Below are positions 45,161 through 54,333 of a stretch of DNA of 64,000 nucleotides, piece after piece. Under the pieces are notes generated by a model. The model made no database searches. It saw only the letters and a program-made list of their open reading frames with translations, and had not been told where the DNA came from. A program made the translations under genes and the position numbers. This stretch comes from Sphingobacteriia bacterium RIFOXYC2_FULL_35_18 (lineage in GTDB: Bacteria; Bacteroidota; Bacteroidia; Chitinophagales; Chitinophagaceae). Numbering within the stretch: the first letter of the stretch is position 1; every line of letters begins with the position of its first letter. The DNA lies in contig MIAG01000001.1 of NCBI GenBank assembly GCA_001829005.1, positions 310,001 through 374,000 of the forward strand, given 5' to 3'.

Positions 45161-46003
45161 TTATTCTTCTAATTGTGCAAAAGTATTTCCTTTAAAAGGA
45201 TCTCCTGTTTCAAAACCTTTTTTAAACCAATACATTCTTTGTTTTGAAGTTCCATGTGTAAATGCATCTGGAACAATATAACCTTGGCTCTGTTGTTGTA
45301 ACCGGTCATCGCCAATTGCGTTGGCTGCATTTAAAGCGGCTTCTAAGTCTCCGGGCTCTAAAATATTCTTTAATTGATTCGCGTGATATGCCCATACTCC
45401 TGCCAAAAAATCTGCCTGTAGTTCTAATTTAATTGAAAGCTGGTTGTATTCTTTTTCAGATAAGCTAGATCGCATACGTTGTACAGAAGCTGCTGTTCCA
45501 TTCAATTGTTGAATATGATGACCAACTTCATGTGCAATAACATAAGCCATGGCAAATTCACCTGGGGCATTAAAACGTGTGGAAAGTTCTTGGAAAAAAG
45601 ATAAATCTATATATACTTTTTGGTCTGCTGGACAATAAAAGGGGCCCGATGCATCGCTTGCAAAGCCACAACCAGATTGGGTTTGCTGTGTAAACAAAAC
45701 TAGCTTGGGTGCATCATAGTTTTCTCCTCTTGCTTGATAAATAGAGTCCCATACATCTTCAGTATACGCCAATACTACTTTTGTAAAAGAAGCCAATTTT
45801 TCATCTGCTTCAGAAATTGGCTTATTAGAAACTGCTGGCGCTTGTTGAATCACTTGGTTTACAACAACTGCAGGATCTCCTCCTAAAAAAATGTAGAGCA
45901 AGCCAATGATAATAGTACCAATACCTCCGCCCGCAATCAGGCCGGTTCCACTTCCTCTTCGGTCTTCAACATTACTACTTTCTCTATTACCCATCCAACG
46001 CAT
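45161..46003 (-). CDS. ypfJ: YpfJ-family neutral zinc metallopeptidase
   Basis: A 280-residue membrane-anchored protein of the KPN_02809/YpfJ family. Family features are the start MRWMGNRESSNVEDRRG, a Gly/Ile-rich membrane segment (about 20-42), the zinc motif HEVGHHIQ (158-165), and the downstream LELQADFLAGVWAYH with the third ligand Glu. Function of the family is poorly known. It is the last gene behind the lipid/ester operon, 35 bases after the acyltransferase. Confidence 0.92.
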   Translation of the reverse strand: MRWMGNRESSNVEDRRGSGTGLIAGGGIGTIIIGLLYIFLGGDPAVVVNQVIQQAPAVSNKPISEADEKLASFTKVVLAYTEDVWDSIYQARGENYDAPKLVLFTQQTQSGCGFASDASGPFYCPADQKVYIDLSFFQELSTRFNAPGEFAMAYVIAHEVGHHIQQLNGTAASVQRMRSSLSEKEYNQLSIKLELQADFLAGVWAYHANQLKNILEPGDLEAALNAANAIGDDRLQQQSQGYIVPDAFTHGTSKQRMYWFKKGFETGDPFKGNTFAQLEE

Positions 46004-46038
46004 ACCTACAAATTACCAATAAAGGATAGTTTGAACAA

Positions 46039-46956
46039 TTATTTAGCCGGATTTTTGCAAAGAACTATTGTTCTTGCAGAAAGGATAAATAATACTAAAA
46101 TGAAATAAGTGCTGATGCCAATGAACCAATAAGTGATGATTAAAATGAGTATTAGATAAAATGGATATAAAATAAACAAAGAACCAAATAATACCGAATC
46201 ATAAAAAACAGTTCTGTTTGTTTTACTTTTTACTTGTTTTTGAATTACACTAAAAAAGGGTTGATGTAATAGTTTTCCTAGATGAGCTAAGAAATGAAGT
46301 GCCTTTCCCTTTTTTGTTTGCGATGTTGAGGGTACTATTATCAACTGCTCTAGCCGATACTTAATTTCAGTGTTAAAGTAGTTCATGTTTTTTGCTCTGT
46401 CTTCAAAAGGCAAAAGCTGCTCAGCTAAAATAGGATTGCCCAAAGCTATTTGCACTGTTTTTCCCCAAGCGTTAAAACCATCATATGCTATTCCTACAGG
46501 AAGTACTTGTAGCCGATTTTTTCCTTCATAATCTAAAGCAATTCTAGCTGCACCTTTTTTAAAAGGTTGTAGCTGATTGGTTAACAAACAAACTCCTTCA
46601 ATAAAAATTAAAACAATGCCATTTTTTTCAAGAATTCTTTTAGACGCCGCAAATGCATAATTATTATTGACTAAATTTTCTTTTCCCTCGCTTAATCTAT
46701 AAATAGGAATCATATTTAAAAGACCTAATAAAAACCGATGGTATGGTTTATTAAAAGCATCTCCTCTAGCTAAAAAATGAATGGGATGTTTAAAAAAAGC
46801 GCCAATAATAATCGCATCTAAAAACGAATTGGGATGGTTGGCAGTTAAGAGCAGCGGTCCTTTAATGTTAAGTGCCGATTTATTTTGAATGTATATTTTT
46901 CTACAGAAAAAAAACAGTGCAATTCTAATCAGTGGCTTAAGTATTGAGTAAATCAA
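46039..46956 (-). CDS. PlsC/GPAT-superfamily acyltransferase
   Basis: A 305-residue membrane acyltransferase. The catalytic block reads TANHPNSFLDAI (about 38-49), the H-X5-D form seen in the glycerol-3-phosphate/DHAP acyltransferase branch. RGDAFNKP and FIEGVC correspond to acceptor-binding blocks, the latter replacing the usual EGTR. Two hydrophobic C-terminal segments (about 250-295) anchor it. It closes the six-gene operon, 11 bases after the second beta-barrel gene. The acceptor may be a lipid made or modified by that operon rather than bulk phospholipid; inference. Confidence 0.85.
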   Translation of the reverse strand: MIYSILKPLIRIALFFFCRKIYIQNKSALNIKGPLLLTANHPNSFLDAIIIGAFFKHPIHFLARGDAFNKPYHRFLLGLLNMIPIYRLSEGKENLVNNNYAFAASKRILEKNGIVLIFIEGVCLLTNQLQPFKKGAARIALDYEGKNRLQVLPVGIAYDGFNAWGKTVQIALGNPILAEQLLPFEDRAKNMNYFNTEIKYRLEQLIIVPSTSQTKKGKALHFLAHLGKLLHQPFFSVIQKQVKSKTNRTVFYDSVLFGSLFILYPFYLILILIITYWFIGISTYFILVLFILSARTIVLCKNPAK

Positions 46957-46967
46957 TGACTTTTATT

Positions 46968-47795
46968 TTAGGGTAATCTTACGGTTACAAAGATATTTGC
47001 TCCCATACCTAAGCCTGCATTTTTTCCCAATAGTGTGTAATAAGCCTGTAGGGTTGGAGTAATCATTCGATTAATCTTTCTGCCTATACTTAAATTTAAA
47101 GTGGCGGCATTGAAGTTTTTATTCAATTGTAAGTTGGGATTAAAAGCGGTATTAACGCTTTGGGAAACCTGATGAGACAAAGATGCAGTTACAGAAGTAT
47201 GTTTGTTATACATTTTACCCATGGTAATAACAGCCCTGTATTGATTGGGACCATCTTGAGCATCTAAAAATCTAGAATAAATAAATTCAACAATCGCGAA
47301 TCCATTTTTATAAGGAGTAAATGAATAATTCGCACCCAACATGACCGACTTAGAAGCATATCCTAAATAAGGTGTTTGGTTGTTTTGATAACCTGGAATT
47401 CCGACACTGCCTCTAATGGTAAAGTATCTTTTATAATCAACCGAAGGAAAGTGTACAGAGAGGCCAAGGTTTATATCTGTAACACCAGATTTGGTTTCTG
47501 AATTATTGCCATTAACCAATGTTTGTGATGCAAATGGAATCGTAACAGACATGTCTACCCTTCTGCTAAGCCCATGCGAAATATTCAAACTATAAGAGCT
47601 GGCCTGGAAATAATCGCCAGGATTATTGCTTATTAGTTTTCCTTGATCATTAAAATATTTGGAAGAATAAAAATAATTGAAGGTTCCTGTTATGGCGGTT
47701 CTTTTTTTACCAATTGGATAATCTGCAAAAACCGAATTGACGCTGCAAAGCAGGCAGGCAATTAGTAAAATAATATAGTTATTGGTCTTTTGCAT
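46968..47795 (-). CDS. outer-membrane beta-barrel protein, second copy
   Basis: A 275-residue exported protein (signal peptide ending SVFA) whose mature part starts DYPIGKKRTAITGTFNYFYSS and alternates polar/aromatic strands to the end, FVTVRLP, like a 10-14-strand outer-membrane barrel. It aligns by eye with the protein at 50855-51685: both start [FY]PIG(K/R), have a YF/YW-x-D/AAG turn, SFG/VTD-x-xxGLS, and end RKI...FV. Its ATG abuts the stop of the second esterase gene with no gap. Transport or surface anchoring of an esterified product is a guess. Confidence 0.72.
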   Translation of the reverse strand: MQKTNNYIILLIACLLCSVNSVFADYPIGKKRTAITGTFNYFYSSKYFNDQGKLISNNPGDYFQASSYSLNISHGLSRRVDMSVTIPFASQTLVNGNNSETKSGVTDINLGLSVHFPSVDYKRYFTIRGSVGIPGYQNNQTPYLGYASKSVMLGANYSFTPYKNGFAIVEFIYSRFLDAQDGPNQYRAVITMGKMYNKHTSVTASLSHQVSQSVNTAFNPNLQLNKNFNAATLNLSIGRKINRMITPTLQAYYTLLGKNAGLGMGANIFVTVRLP

Positions 47796-49652
47796 TTATC
47801 TTTTCTTTTTGCTTACTGCTTTTTCATTAAACCAAATACCAATAAACGAGTTGTGGTAAACAGGAATTTCGTGTCCTAGGTCGGGAAAAATAAATAATTC
47901 GCTTTTTGAAAGGGCGTCAAATGGTAGCTTATTATATGCTGCAATAGCACTCCCTGGTGCAATAAACTCATCTTGTAAACCCACTGCATATAATACAGGG
48001 CATTTTACTTTTGGCATGAAGTTTTGTAGGTCAAAATAATTAAAGGTTTCCAGCATTTGTTCTTCGGTAAAATCTGGATTGTCTTTCAAGTATCTAACAA
48101 TTGCATCAGAGGGGAATGCCAGCTCGCGTTTATTTTTTCCAACAGCAAAACTGTTTTTCCAATCGGCAAAAACGGGATTGCTCGCAATTACTGCGTTTAT
48201 TTTATCTGGCATTAATGCTGCTGTTACCAAACCCATGGTTGCCCCTTGACTACCACCAAAAGCCAATACCCTATTTAGATCCATGCCCATATGTCCATGA
48301 GCATAAACAAATTCAACCGCCCTTACACAATCCATATAAATACCCTTGTATACGTAAGCATCCTTATCCTCCACTTTAAGCATAATCTGCTCTATATTGT
48401 CGGGATTAAATTCTTTTTCATATTTCTTATCAATCCCTCTAACGTTTACTGAGAAAGAAATAAACTCATCAAAGAGTAGGGGCATTACCTCTTTCTTATA
48501 CCCGCCAAAACCAATAATAACAGGATATTTTCCTTTTAATTTAGGGATTGATAAATAACCATAAAAAGGGAATTCGTCAATCCCTTTCATTTCTACCCTA
48601 TATACATCATGGTATTTAGTGCTATGCTCTTCGTCCCTTAAAATTTTATATTGAGGATCCACTTTTGCCAAATCACTCATGGCCGTTTGCCAATATTCAT
48701 CAAAATCTGGGGGTAAATAATACGGCGTTTTTATTTTACCAATATTGTACCCAAAAGCATATCGTGCAGTATCATCATATGTAGACGTGTTGGTTGCTGC
48801 TCGCAAATTGTACACCCCTTCCGTTTTGGGTTTCGGGATTTCAATTTGAAAACTCTTTTTGCCCTTTTTAGCAATTTTGAGTTTTACCTGTGTTGAACTA
48901 ACCGTTTCTCCTAACTCAGTTTCAACAATAGCTGTAAAAGTGCCGTCCTGTCTTACTTTATATTTATTGGCAATAGAAACGGAGTATTTTATTTTTTCAC
49001 CATCATAAAAAACGCCATCTTTTTTAGAAGGTATTAGTTTGATGATCATTTCACCCTCTTCTTCTTCCGACTCTGGCTCTTCGGTAGTAGGGGCGTCTTT
49101 AATTTCATCGGCACTTAAAGATTGTCTTCCAGCAACCCCAGATAAATTATCTTTCGACCAATTAAGCGGCGGGGTGTTTACAATGGGCTCTTGTGCTATT
49201 TCTGGTTTACGGTCTTTTGATTTTCTTGGGGGTCCTATATAAGCAAAGCTGCCATCAAAATTGCTATTGAAGTTGGTTAATTCAATTCGCATTTTAATTG
49301 TATAGTTCCCTTCTTTTACAATTGGCACTTCAAAATTAGAAACCAGTGTTTTTTTTGCATTAACTCTTACATCTAAACTATTTTCTAAAATTTCCTGATT
49401 GGTATTGTCAAAAACCGTGTACACCAATGTACCCTCTTGAGGGTCTTTTAAGTTATTGATAAACTGAATTTTGTATTTAACAGGAAACTTTTTATTGAAT
49501 CTAGCCTTCTTGTTATATGGTAAAATATTTACTGTTACAGGATCTTTCGTTTTCCCTTTTTGTGCCTTTCCTTCAATGCACCATAATGCCATTCCGGCAA
49601 TTAGTAAAAATGTTAGTTTAAAAAGGGTGCTATTTTTTGGATGGAAAATCAT
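47796..49652 (-). CDS. secreted acetylxylan-esterase-like hydrolase, intact triad
   Basis: A 618-residue exported alpha/beta hydrolase. A signal peptide (1-31) is followed by two Ig-like sandwiches (about 38-140 and 203-305) split by an acidic linker (EEPESEEEEGE), then an AXE1/cephalosporin-deacetylase domain. The triad is complete: Ser468 in FGGSQGAT, Asp561 in VGLQDEFIAPG, His594 in DLGHEIPVYH; NVRGIDKK supplies the oxyanion region. It should remove acetyl or short acyl groups from sugars. It lies 2 bases after the acyltransferase-3 gene and is a paralogue of the protein at 51705. Confidence 0.86.
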   Translation of the reverse strand: MIFHPKNSTLFKLTFLLIAGMALWCIEGKAQKGKTKDPVTVNILPYNKKARFNKKFPVKYKIQFINNLKDPQEGTLVYTVFDNTNQEILENSLDVRVNAKKTLVSNFEVPIVKEGNYTIKMRIELTNFNSNFDGSFAYIGPPRKSKDRKPEIAQEPIVNTPPLNWSKDNLSGVAGRQSLSADEIKDAPTTEEPESEEEEGEMIIKLIPSKKDGVFYDGEKIKYSVSIANKYKVRQDGTFTAIVETELGETVSSTQVKLKIAKKGKKSFQIEIPKPKTEGVYNLRAATNTSTYDDTARYAFGYNIGKIKTPYYLPPDFDEYWQTAMSDLAKVDPQYKILRDEEHSTKYHDVYRVEMKGIDEFPFYGYLSIPKLKGKYPVIIGFGGYKKEVMPLLFDEFISFSVNVRGIDKKYEKEFNPDNIEQIMLKVEDKDAYVYKGIYMDCVRAVEFVYAHGHMGMDLNRVLAFGGSQGATMGLVTAALMPDKINAVIASNPVFADWKNSFAVGKNKRELAFPSDAIVRYLKDNPDFTEEQMLETFNYFDLQNFMPKVKCPVLYAVGLQDEFIAPGSAIAAYNKLPFDALSKSELFIFPDLGHEIPVYHNSFIGIWFNEKAVSKKKR

Positions 49653-49654
49653 AA

Positions 49655-50839
49655 TTAATTTTTCTTTTCTAAGAAGTTTGATTTCCGAATATATAAGTTG
49701 ATAGGCTCTTCTATAAACTTATACAAAATAATTGAGATAAGTGTTAATATAAGCAGGTGAGAAAACAATACGAGTGCAGTATAATTTAAGTGTTCAGATA
49801 ACCACCAATATTCGTTTCTATCTAACCATGCATAAAAAATATCCGCAGTGCTGTGCAACCAGTCAGATGTTAGTCGAGAAATAAAACCAAGGTGAATCAG
49901 ATAAAGGATATAAGAGCTTTTACCAACCAGCTCTCCTGTTTTACTTCCTAAAATGGATTTAACTACTGAGTTTTCTTTTATTAAACCATAAAAGAAGGTT
50001 GCAATAGCAATAGGCAATAAAATATTATTAGTAAAAATACCAATTGGTTGGTATAGCGCAAATGGCACTTCTTTGCTGATCGGTTGATTAATCATTATAA
50101 GGTTGGTGCAAGCAATTCCAATAATACCAAGCCAAGTGTATAAAGAAAAATTACTTACAGAATCATCTGCCTTTCTTATAATCATAGCCAACACCATTCC
50201 TGCAAAAAACTCAAATGTTCTTCCAAGAAAAGTTGAAATAAATAAGAATTTAAATGAATTAAAAAATCCATAGAAATCTACATTTCTAAAAATCAATACC
50301 AATGAAACACCAAGCGCAGTAATAACCAATGGAGCAACTAAAAAATATATTTTACTTCTTTTTATTAAGATAAAAAATATAGGCGCTGAAAAATAAAAAC
50401 ACTCTTCAACTGTTAATGACCATCCTTGAGCAATTCCAGTAAATTTCATGTCATCAAAAAATCCTCTGAGGAAAGTGATGTTCATGATGAATAAAGTAAG
50501 CGGACTGTTTTTTTCGTTGTATATGCTGGTATCATTGGCTATCCAAGCAAATAAAAAAACAACTATTGTTAGAATTAAATAAATAGGATAAACCCGTGCA
50601 ATCCTATTTTTCAAATATTTTCGCATCCACTTACTGGACAATTCTACATTATCGTAATAACGCAAGCAAATTAAAAAGCCACTTAATACAAAAAACATCG
50701 ATAAGGGAAAATGAAACTCATTTAATACCCTGAACAATAAAGGTGGAAAATCTTCTTGATTAAAATGATGAAAAAAAATCAAAATAGAAGCTAGGCCTCT
50801 AACACCTGTTAACGATGGTATGTATTGTTTTGCTGTCAT
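49655..50839 (-). CDS. acyltransferase family 3 (OafA-like) membrane protein
   Basis: A 394-residue membrane protein with about ten hydrophobic segments. The family start YIPSLTGVRGLASILIFFHHF contains the essential His (24/25) and Arg; LSMFFVLSGFLI and GWSLTVEECFYF follow. These proteins move acetyl or other acyl groups across the inner membrane onto exported sugars. Lying between two esterase/barrel pairs (15 bases after one, 2 before the next), it suggests the operon both adds and removes acyl esters on a surface polymer. Confidence 0.9.
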   Translation of the reverse strand: MTAKQYIPSLTGVRGLASILIFFHHFNQEDFPPLLFRVLNEFHFPLSMFFVLSGFLICLRYYDNVELSSKWMRKYLKNRIARVYPIYLILTIVVFLFAWIANDTSIYNEKNSPLTLFIMNITFLRGFFDDMKFTGIAQGWSLTVEECFYFSAPIFFILIKRSKIYFLVAPLVITALGVSLVLIFRNVDFYGFFNSFKFLFISTFLGRTFEFFAGMVLAMIIRKADDSVSNFSLYTWLGIIGIACTNLIMINQPISKEVPFALYQPIGIFTNNILLPIAIATFFYGLIKENSVVKSILGSKTGELVGKSSYILYLIHLGFISRLTSDWLHSTADIFYAWLDRNEYWWLSEHLNYTALVLFSHLLILTLISIILYKFIEEPINLYIRKSNFLEKKN

Positions 50840-50854
50840 TAAATTTTTGATCTT

Positions 50855-51685
50855 TTATAGTTCGCCAACTAAGGATATAGATCCTCCGCCTCCTTTACCC
50901 GTATTCCTTCCGTTCACATCTGTAAATACCGAGAGGAAAATTTGATATTTCTGGCTGATTTTTCTACCATACCCTGCTGTTAATCTAAAATAATTAAACT
51001 GTCGGTTTAAGAACAAATTGTTCGGATTCAAGACTAGGCCGGTTTGAGTACTGGTAGATTTCGTACTGGCTAGTTGAAAAGTCAATTTATTGTCTTCATC
51101 CAAAGGAATACCCAATAAAGCATCACCAAAAATTTGAGTAGGCCCTTCAGGACTAAAATATTGCCGAACGCCTAGATTGATATCAAAATAAGTATTAGAA
51201 TATCGCTCCCCATTAGACCCAGAATAAGTGAATTTTACTTCTCCGCCTACTTGCTGAAATCCGGTAAATGGTTGTTTAGCTGCGTCATTGGTATAAAGCG
51301 GAACAATTAAAGAACCAGTTACCGTTAAAAATTTAGAATAATCAAATGTGTTGAGTAAATAGGATAATCCAAAGCTGGCGTCTCCAAAACTAGAGTTAGA
51401 CTGTGCTAAATTGGTCTCTAATTTTCTTTGCATGATATAAGAGATATTTCCTACAAAATCCAAGCGCTCTCCAATTCCAATACCGCCGTATATTCCAAAG
51501 TAGTGAGATGCAAATCTTCCCCCATTCGAGAATGGAATATAAGTGCCAGCTGCATCCCAATATCCCTTGGTTGTATACAAGTTATAAGATGGTACCAATA
51601 AATATTTTCCTCTGCCAATTGGAAAACCTGCATAAGCAGTGTTTGCTACAAATGCAATAACTATAAGACTTAATAATTTTTTCAT
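50855..51685 (-). CDS. outer-membrane beta-barrel protein, first copy
   Basis: A 276-residue exported protein (signal peptide ending TAYA) with mature start GFPIGRGKYLLVPSYNLYTTK and many amphipathic strands of aromatic-rich sequence, ending in a Gly-rich GKGGGGSISLVGEL. It is paralogous to the barrel at 46968 and keeps the same place behind an esterase (19 bases). I know no function for the family; channel, anchor or export pore for the acylated product are possible. Confidence 0.72.
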   Translation of the reverse strand: MKKLLSLIVIAFVANTAYAGFPIGRGKYLLVPSYNLYTTKGYWDAAGTYIPFSNGGRFASHYFGIYGGIGIGERLDFVGNISYIMQRKLETNLAQSNSSFGDASFGLSYLLNTFDYSKFLTVTGSLIVPLYTNDAAKQPFTGFQQVGGEVKFTYSGSNGERYSNTYFDINLGVRQYFSPEGPTQIFGDALLGIPLDEDNKLTFQLASTKSTSTQTGLVLNPNNLFLNRQFNYFRLTAGYGRKISQKYQIFLSVFTDVNGRNTGKGGGGSISLVGEL

Positions 51686-51704
51686 CAGTTTTTATTTACG
51701 TTCC

Positions 51705-53036
51705 TCAGAGTATTTTTTTCATCCAAAAACTTTCATAACTATAATAGACATGATCCATGCCGTTGTCGTCTAAACTCATGTATATATTTCTATTGTCTAT
51801 TCTTATTTGATTGTATAAAGCAATTGCGGCTTGAGGAGGACAGATCGTATTTTTTTGATTGTGCCCAAACAAAACCCTACAACGAATATTCGGTGCAAAA
51901 TTTACTGGATCAAAAAAGTCCCAGTTTTTAAACAATGCATCTTGGTTTAATCGGTTTCTTGGATTTTTTATATATGCCTGAAAATTGGCTACAGGCCAGG
52001 GCATTACTTTTTGTGAACCAGCCATAAAAAACAAGGTTCGCATATCAGTATAAACCGGTCTTTCAATGATGCAACCTTGTGGCCTGTTGTCTAGAGAAGC
52101 TACCACAGCTGCTAAAACCGCACCTTGACCTTCCCCTTTTACAATTACTTTTTTGAGATCTAGTTTCAAATAATCATGTCTATACAGAAAATCTAACCCT
52201 CGTAATGCATCCATATAAACAGCACGGTAGATGTATTTATTGCGGTCGTTTAAATTAATAATATTGAAAGTATTGAAATCGGCATTGGTATTGTCTTTGC
52301 TATTTCCATGGCCCCTAACATTCACTCTGAATACAGCCATATCTGTTCTTAAAGAATCAGGACGCATATCTTGTAAATAACCCGGTAGTTCATAGATAAC
52401 AGCAAATTTTCCTTTTCTCTTAGGCACCGATAACCAACCCCTGATGGTTTGATATTCTATTGATTGAAACTCTACCAAAAACACATCTACATCTCTAGTA
52501 CTTTGATCACCCCTTCTTGTAACCCTAAACTTGGGATCTATATTGACCAATTCCCTTCTGGCATCATCCCAAAACTGATCAAAATCTGCTGGTCTGTTTA
52601 CATTTGAATATACTTTTTCAGGATCAACACCATATCCAAAATTGAGGGTATCAACATAATTATTAGCAGAAACCATTAATTGTAACTGATAAAAACCTGG
52701 CTTGGTTTTATCGTTTTCAAGGTATAAATCTTTCATATACCCTTTTTTGGCATCCATGGTAAAACCCATTTCTTGGTTAAATACCTCTTCGCCTTTATAG
52801 TTCACCACTTTGGCTTTTATGGTACCCCTGATTTTTTCCTTCGTATTATTCCGAAAACGAAGGTTATAGCCAATCTTATCATCATCTCTAAAAATAGCCT
52901 CTTTTCTGAAGGGTTTTATATCGAACCCTATTCCTTTTTGTGCATGCGCAATGCCACCGAATACACAAGCCAATAAAATCAGGCATTGCAGAATACGGCC
53001 GCTCAGGATGGAATAACTGGGTACCTTTGCGTTCAT
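51705..53036 (-). CDS. secreted acetylxylan-esterase-like protein lacking Ser and Asp of the triad
   Basis: A 443-residue exported protein: signal peptide (ending IAHAQ), one Ig-like domain (about 35-140), then an AXE1-type alpha/beta-hydrolase domain starting NRPADFDQFWDDARREL. The nucleophile elbow reads VKGEGQGAV where active relatives have G-x-S-x-G; the codon is GGT (52128-52130), Gly. The acid residue is Asn in HNQKNTICPP (Asp in the paralogue's LQDEFIAP). Only the His (GMDHVYY) remains. Fold-defining positions (RGWLSVPK, NVRGHGNS) are kept, so this is a likely pseudo-esterase or binding protein. First gene of the operon; ATG at 53036, with an alternative GTG two codons before. Confidence 0.84.
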   Translation of the reverse strand: MNAKVPSYSILSGRILQCLILLACVFGGIAHAQKGIGFDIKPFRKEAIFRDDDKIGYNLRFRNNTKEKIRGTIKAKVVNYKGEEVFNQEMGFTMDAKKGYMKDLYLENDKTKPGFYQLQLMVSANNYVDTLNFGYGVDPEKVYSNVNRPADFDQFWDDARRELVNIDPKFRVTRRGDQSTRDVDVFLVEFQSIEYQTIRGWLSVPKRKGKFAVIYELPGYLQDMRPDSLRTDMAVFRVNVRGHGNSKDNTNADFNTFNIINLNDRNKYIYRAVYMDALRGLDFLYRHDYLKLDLKKVIVKGEGQGAVLAAVVASLDNRPQGCIIERPVYTDMRTLFFMAGSQKVMPWPVANFQAYIKNPRNRLNQDALFKNWDFFDPVNFAPNIRCRVLFGHNQKNTICPPQAAIALYNQIRIDNRNIYMSLDDNGMDHVYYSYESFWMKKIL

Positions 53037-53137
53037 TTGCACGAATGAATTAAAATTTAGGGCATTAAAGAGCCACTAAGTGTTTGATAAACGCCTAGAT
53101 AGGGGTGAATATTATCTAAACGGGTATTAATTTAATA

Positions 53138-53166
53138 CAAAAGCCCCGGCCTTTGCAGACCAGGGC
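53138..53166 (-). terminator. intrinsic terminator after recA
   Basis: On the minus strand GCCCTGGTC (53166-53158) pairs with GGCCGGGGC (53151-53143) with two wobble or mismatched positions, followed by TTTTG. It lies 28 bases after the recA stop and separates recA from the esterase operon. Confidence 0.8.
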
Positions 53167-53193
53167 AATTTACTAACCCATCTAAAAAGCGAT

Positions 53194-54216
53194 TTATTGT
53201 TCTGTTGCTTCAGCGGGAGTTTCCGCCACCACAATTAACTTAGCCCTTATTTTAGCTTCAATTTCGTTAGATAATTCTGGATTATCATGTAATAAGGTTT
53301 TCACCGATTCTCTTCCTTGGCCGAGTTTATTGCTTTCGTAACTAAACCAAGATCCACTTTTTTGAACGATGCCCATTTCTACACCCATATCAATAATTTC
53401 ACCCACTTTGCTAATGCCTTCTCCAAAAACAAGGTCAAATTCAGCTGCACGGAAAGGAGGAGCCACTTTATTTTTTACTACTTTAACTTTTACTCTATTA
53501 CCAATGGCCGTATCTCCATCTTTAATTTGAGTCATTCTTCTAATATCTAAACGAACAGAAGCATAGAATTTCAACGCATTACCACCAGTTGTGGTTTCTG
53601 GATTTCCAAACATAACCCCAATTTTCTCACGAAGTTGGTTGATGAAAATACAGATGGTATTGGTTTTATTAATGGTTGCTGTTAATTTTCTTAATGCCTG
53701 ACTCATTAATCTAGCTTGTAAGCCCATTTTACTGTCGCCCATTTCCCCCTCCAATTCTCCTTTAGGTACTAAAGCGGCAACCGAGTCTATAACAACCACA
53801 TCTAAAGCACCAGACAAAATAAGTCTATCGGCAATTTCTAATGCTTGTTCACCATAATCGGGTTGTGAAATCAACAGATTGTCAACATCAACACCCAATT
53901 TTTGCGCATAAGCACTATCAAAAGCGTGTTCAGCATCAATGATAGCACACATGCCCCCTTTTTTCTGTGCCTCAGCAATAACATGAATGGCGACGGTTGT
54001 TTTACCAGAAGATTCTGGTCCGTATATTTCTACAATTCTACCTTTAGGAAGACCACCTACACCTAATGCAGCATCTAAGCCAAGCGAGCCAGTAGAAACG
54101 ACTTCCATTGGGGCTGTGCTTTTTTCGTTCATCATCATTACGCTTCCTTTTCCAAAATCTTTGTCGATTTTATCAATAGTCAGTTTAAGCGCTTTTAATT
54201 TTTCTGCATTACTCAT
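53194..54216 (-). CDS. recA: RecA recombinase
   Basis: The 340-residue strand-exchange and SOS co-protease protein. Walker [12 protein letters not shown] (about 66-76), [11 protein letters not shown] with Walker B, loop L1 ([21 protein letters not shown] in part), the loop L2 area [22 protein letters not shown] and the C-terminal acidic tail are all normal. It is a single-gene unit with a terminator downstream. Upstream, palindromic ACTAA/TTAGT half-sites and a TAATTTTG -7 element (54236-54243, minus) suggest regulated expression. recX is 24 kb away. Confidence 0.98.
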   Translation of the reverse strand: MSNAEKLKALKLTIDKIDKDFGKGSVMMMNEKSTAPMEVVSTGSLGLDAALGVGGLPKGRIVEIYGPESSGKTTVAIHVIAEAQKKGGMCAIIDAEHAFDSAYAQKLGVDVDNLLISQPDYGEQALEIADRLILSGALDVVVIDSVAALVPKGELEGEMGDSKMGLQARLMSQALRKLTATINKTNTICIFINQLREKIGVMFGNPETTTGGNALKFYASVRLDIRRMTQIKDGDTAIGNRVKVKVVKNKVAPPFRAAEFDLVFGEGISKVGEIIDMGVEMGIVQKSGSWFSYESNKLGQGRESVKTLLHDNPELSNEIEAKIRAKLIVVAETPAEATEQ

Positions 54217-54235
54217 GTTGTTCTTTTTAGATGGT

Positions 54236-54243
54236 CAAAATTA
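54236..54243 (-). promoter_or_regulatory. -7 promoter element of recA
   Basis: TAATTTTG on the minus strand fits TAnnTTTG and lies 19 bases upstream of the recA ATG. No convincing TTTG is found 19 bases further up, so an activator may help or the promoter may be weak. Confidence 0.4.
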
Positions 54244-54279
54244 ATGAGGTGGTAAAACTAGTGGTTTTTAATTATACAC

Positions 54280-54317
54280 ACTAATTTTTTTAGTATTTTT
54301 TTACTAACGTGTTTAGT
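54280..54317. promoter_or_regulatory. tandem ACTAA-N5-TTAGT palindromes upstream of recA
   Basis: ACTAA (54280-54284) / TTAGT (54290-54294) and ACTAA (54303-54307) / TTAGT (54313-54317) form two identical-geometry palindromes with centres 23 bp apart. The inner half-sites also make a perfect TTAGTA-N6-TACTAA (54290-54307). Four ordered half-sites in 38 bp look like an operator for a dimeric regulator, LexA-like or other. Confidence 0.45.
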
Positions 54318-54333
54318 TTTCTGTTTATTGTAC

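Noticed and set aside
44833..45195. 120-codon plus-strand open frame over the amidase start region
   Set aside because: Overlaps the amidase signal peptide and the end of the metallopeptidase gene; hydrophobic and Cys-rich in the way antisense of signal peptides usually looks.
54290..54307. Exact Xanthomonas-type LexA box upstream of recA
   Set aside because: The half-sites are similar, but the gap between TTAG and TACTAA is 8 rather than 6 bases, so it is not a match to that consensus; reported only as an operator-like site.
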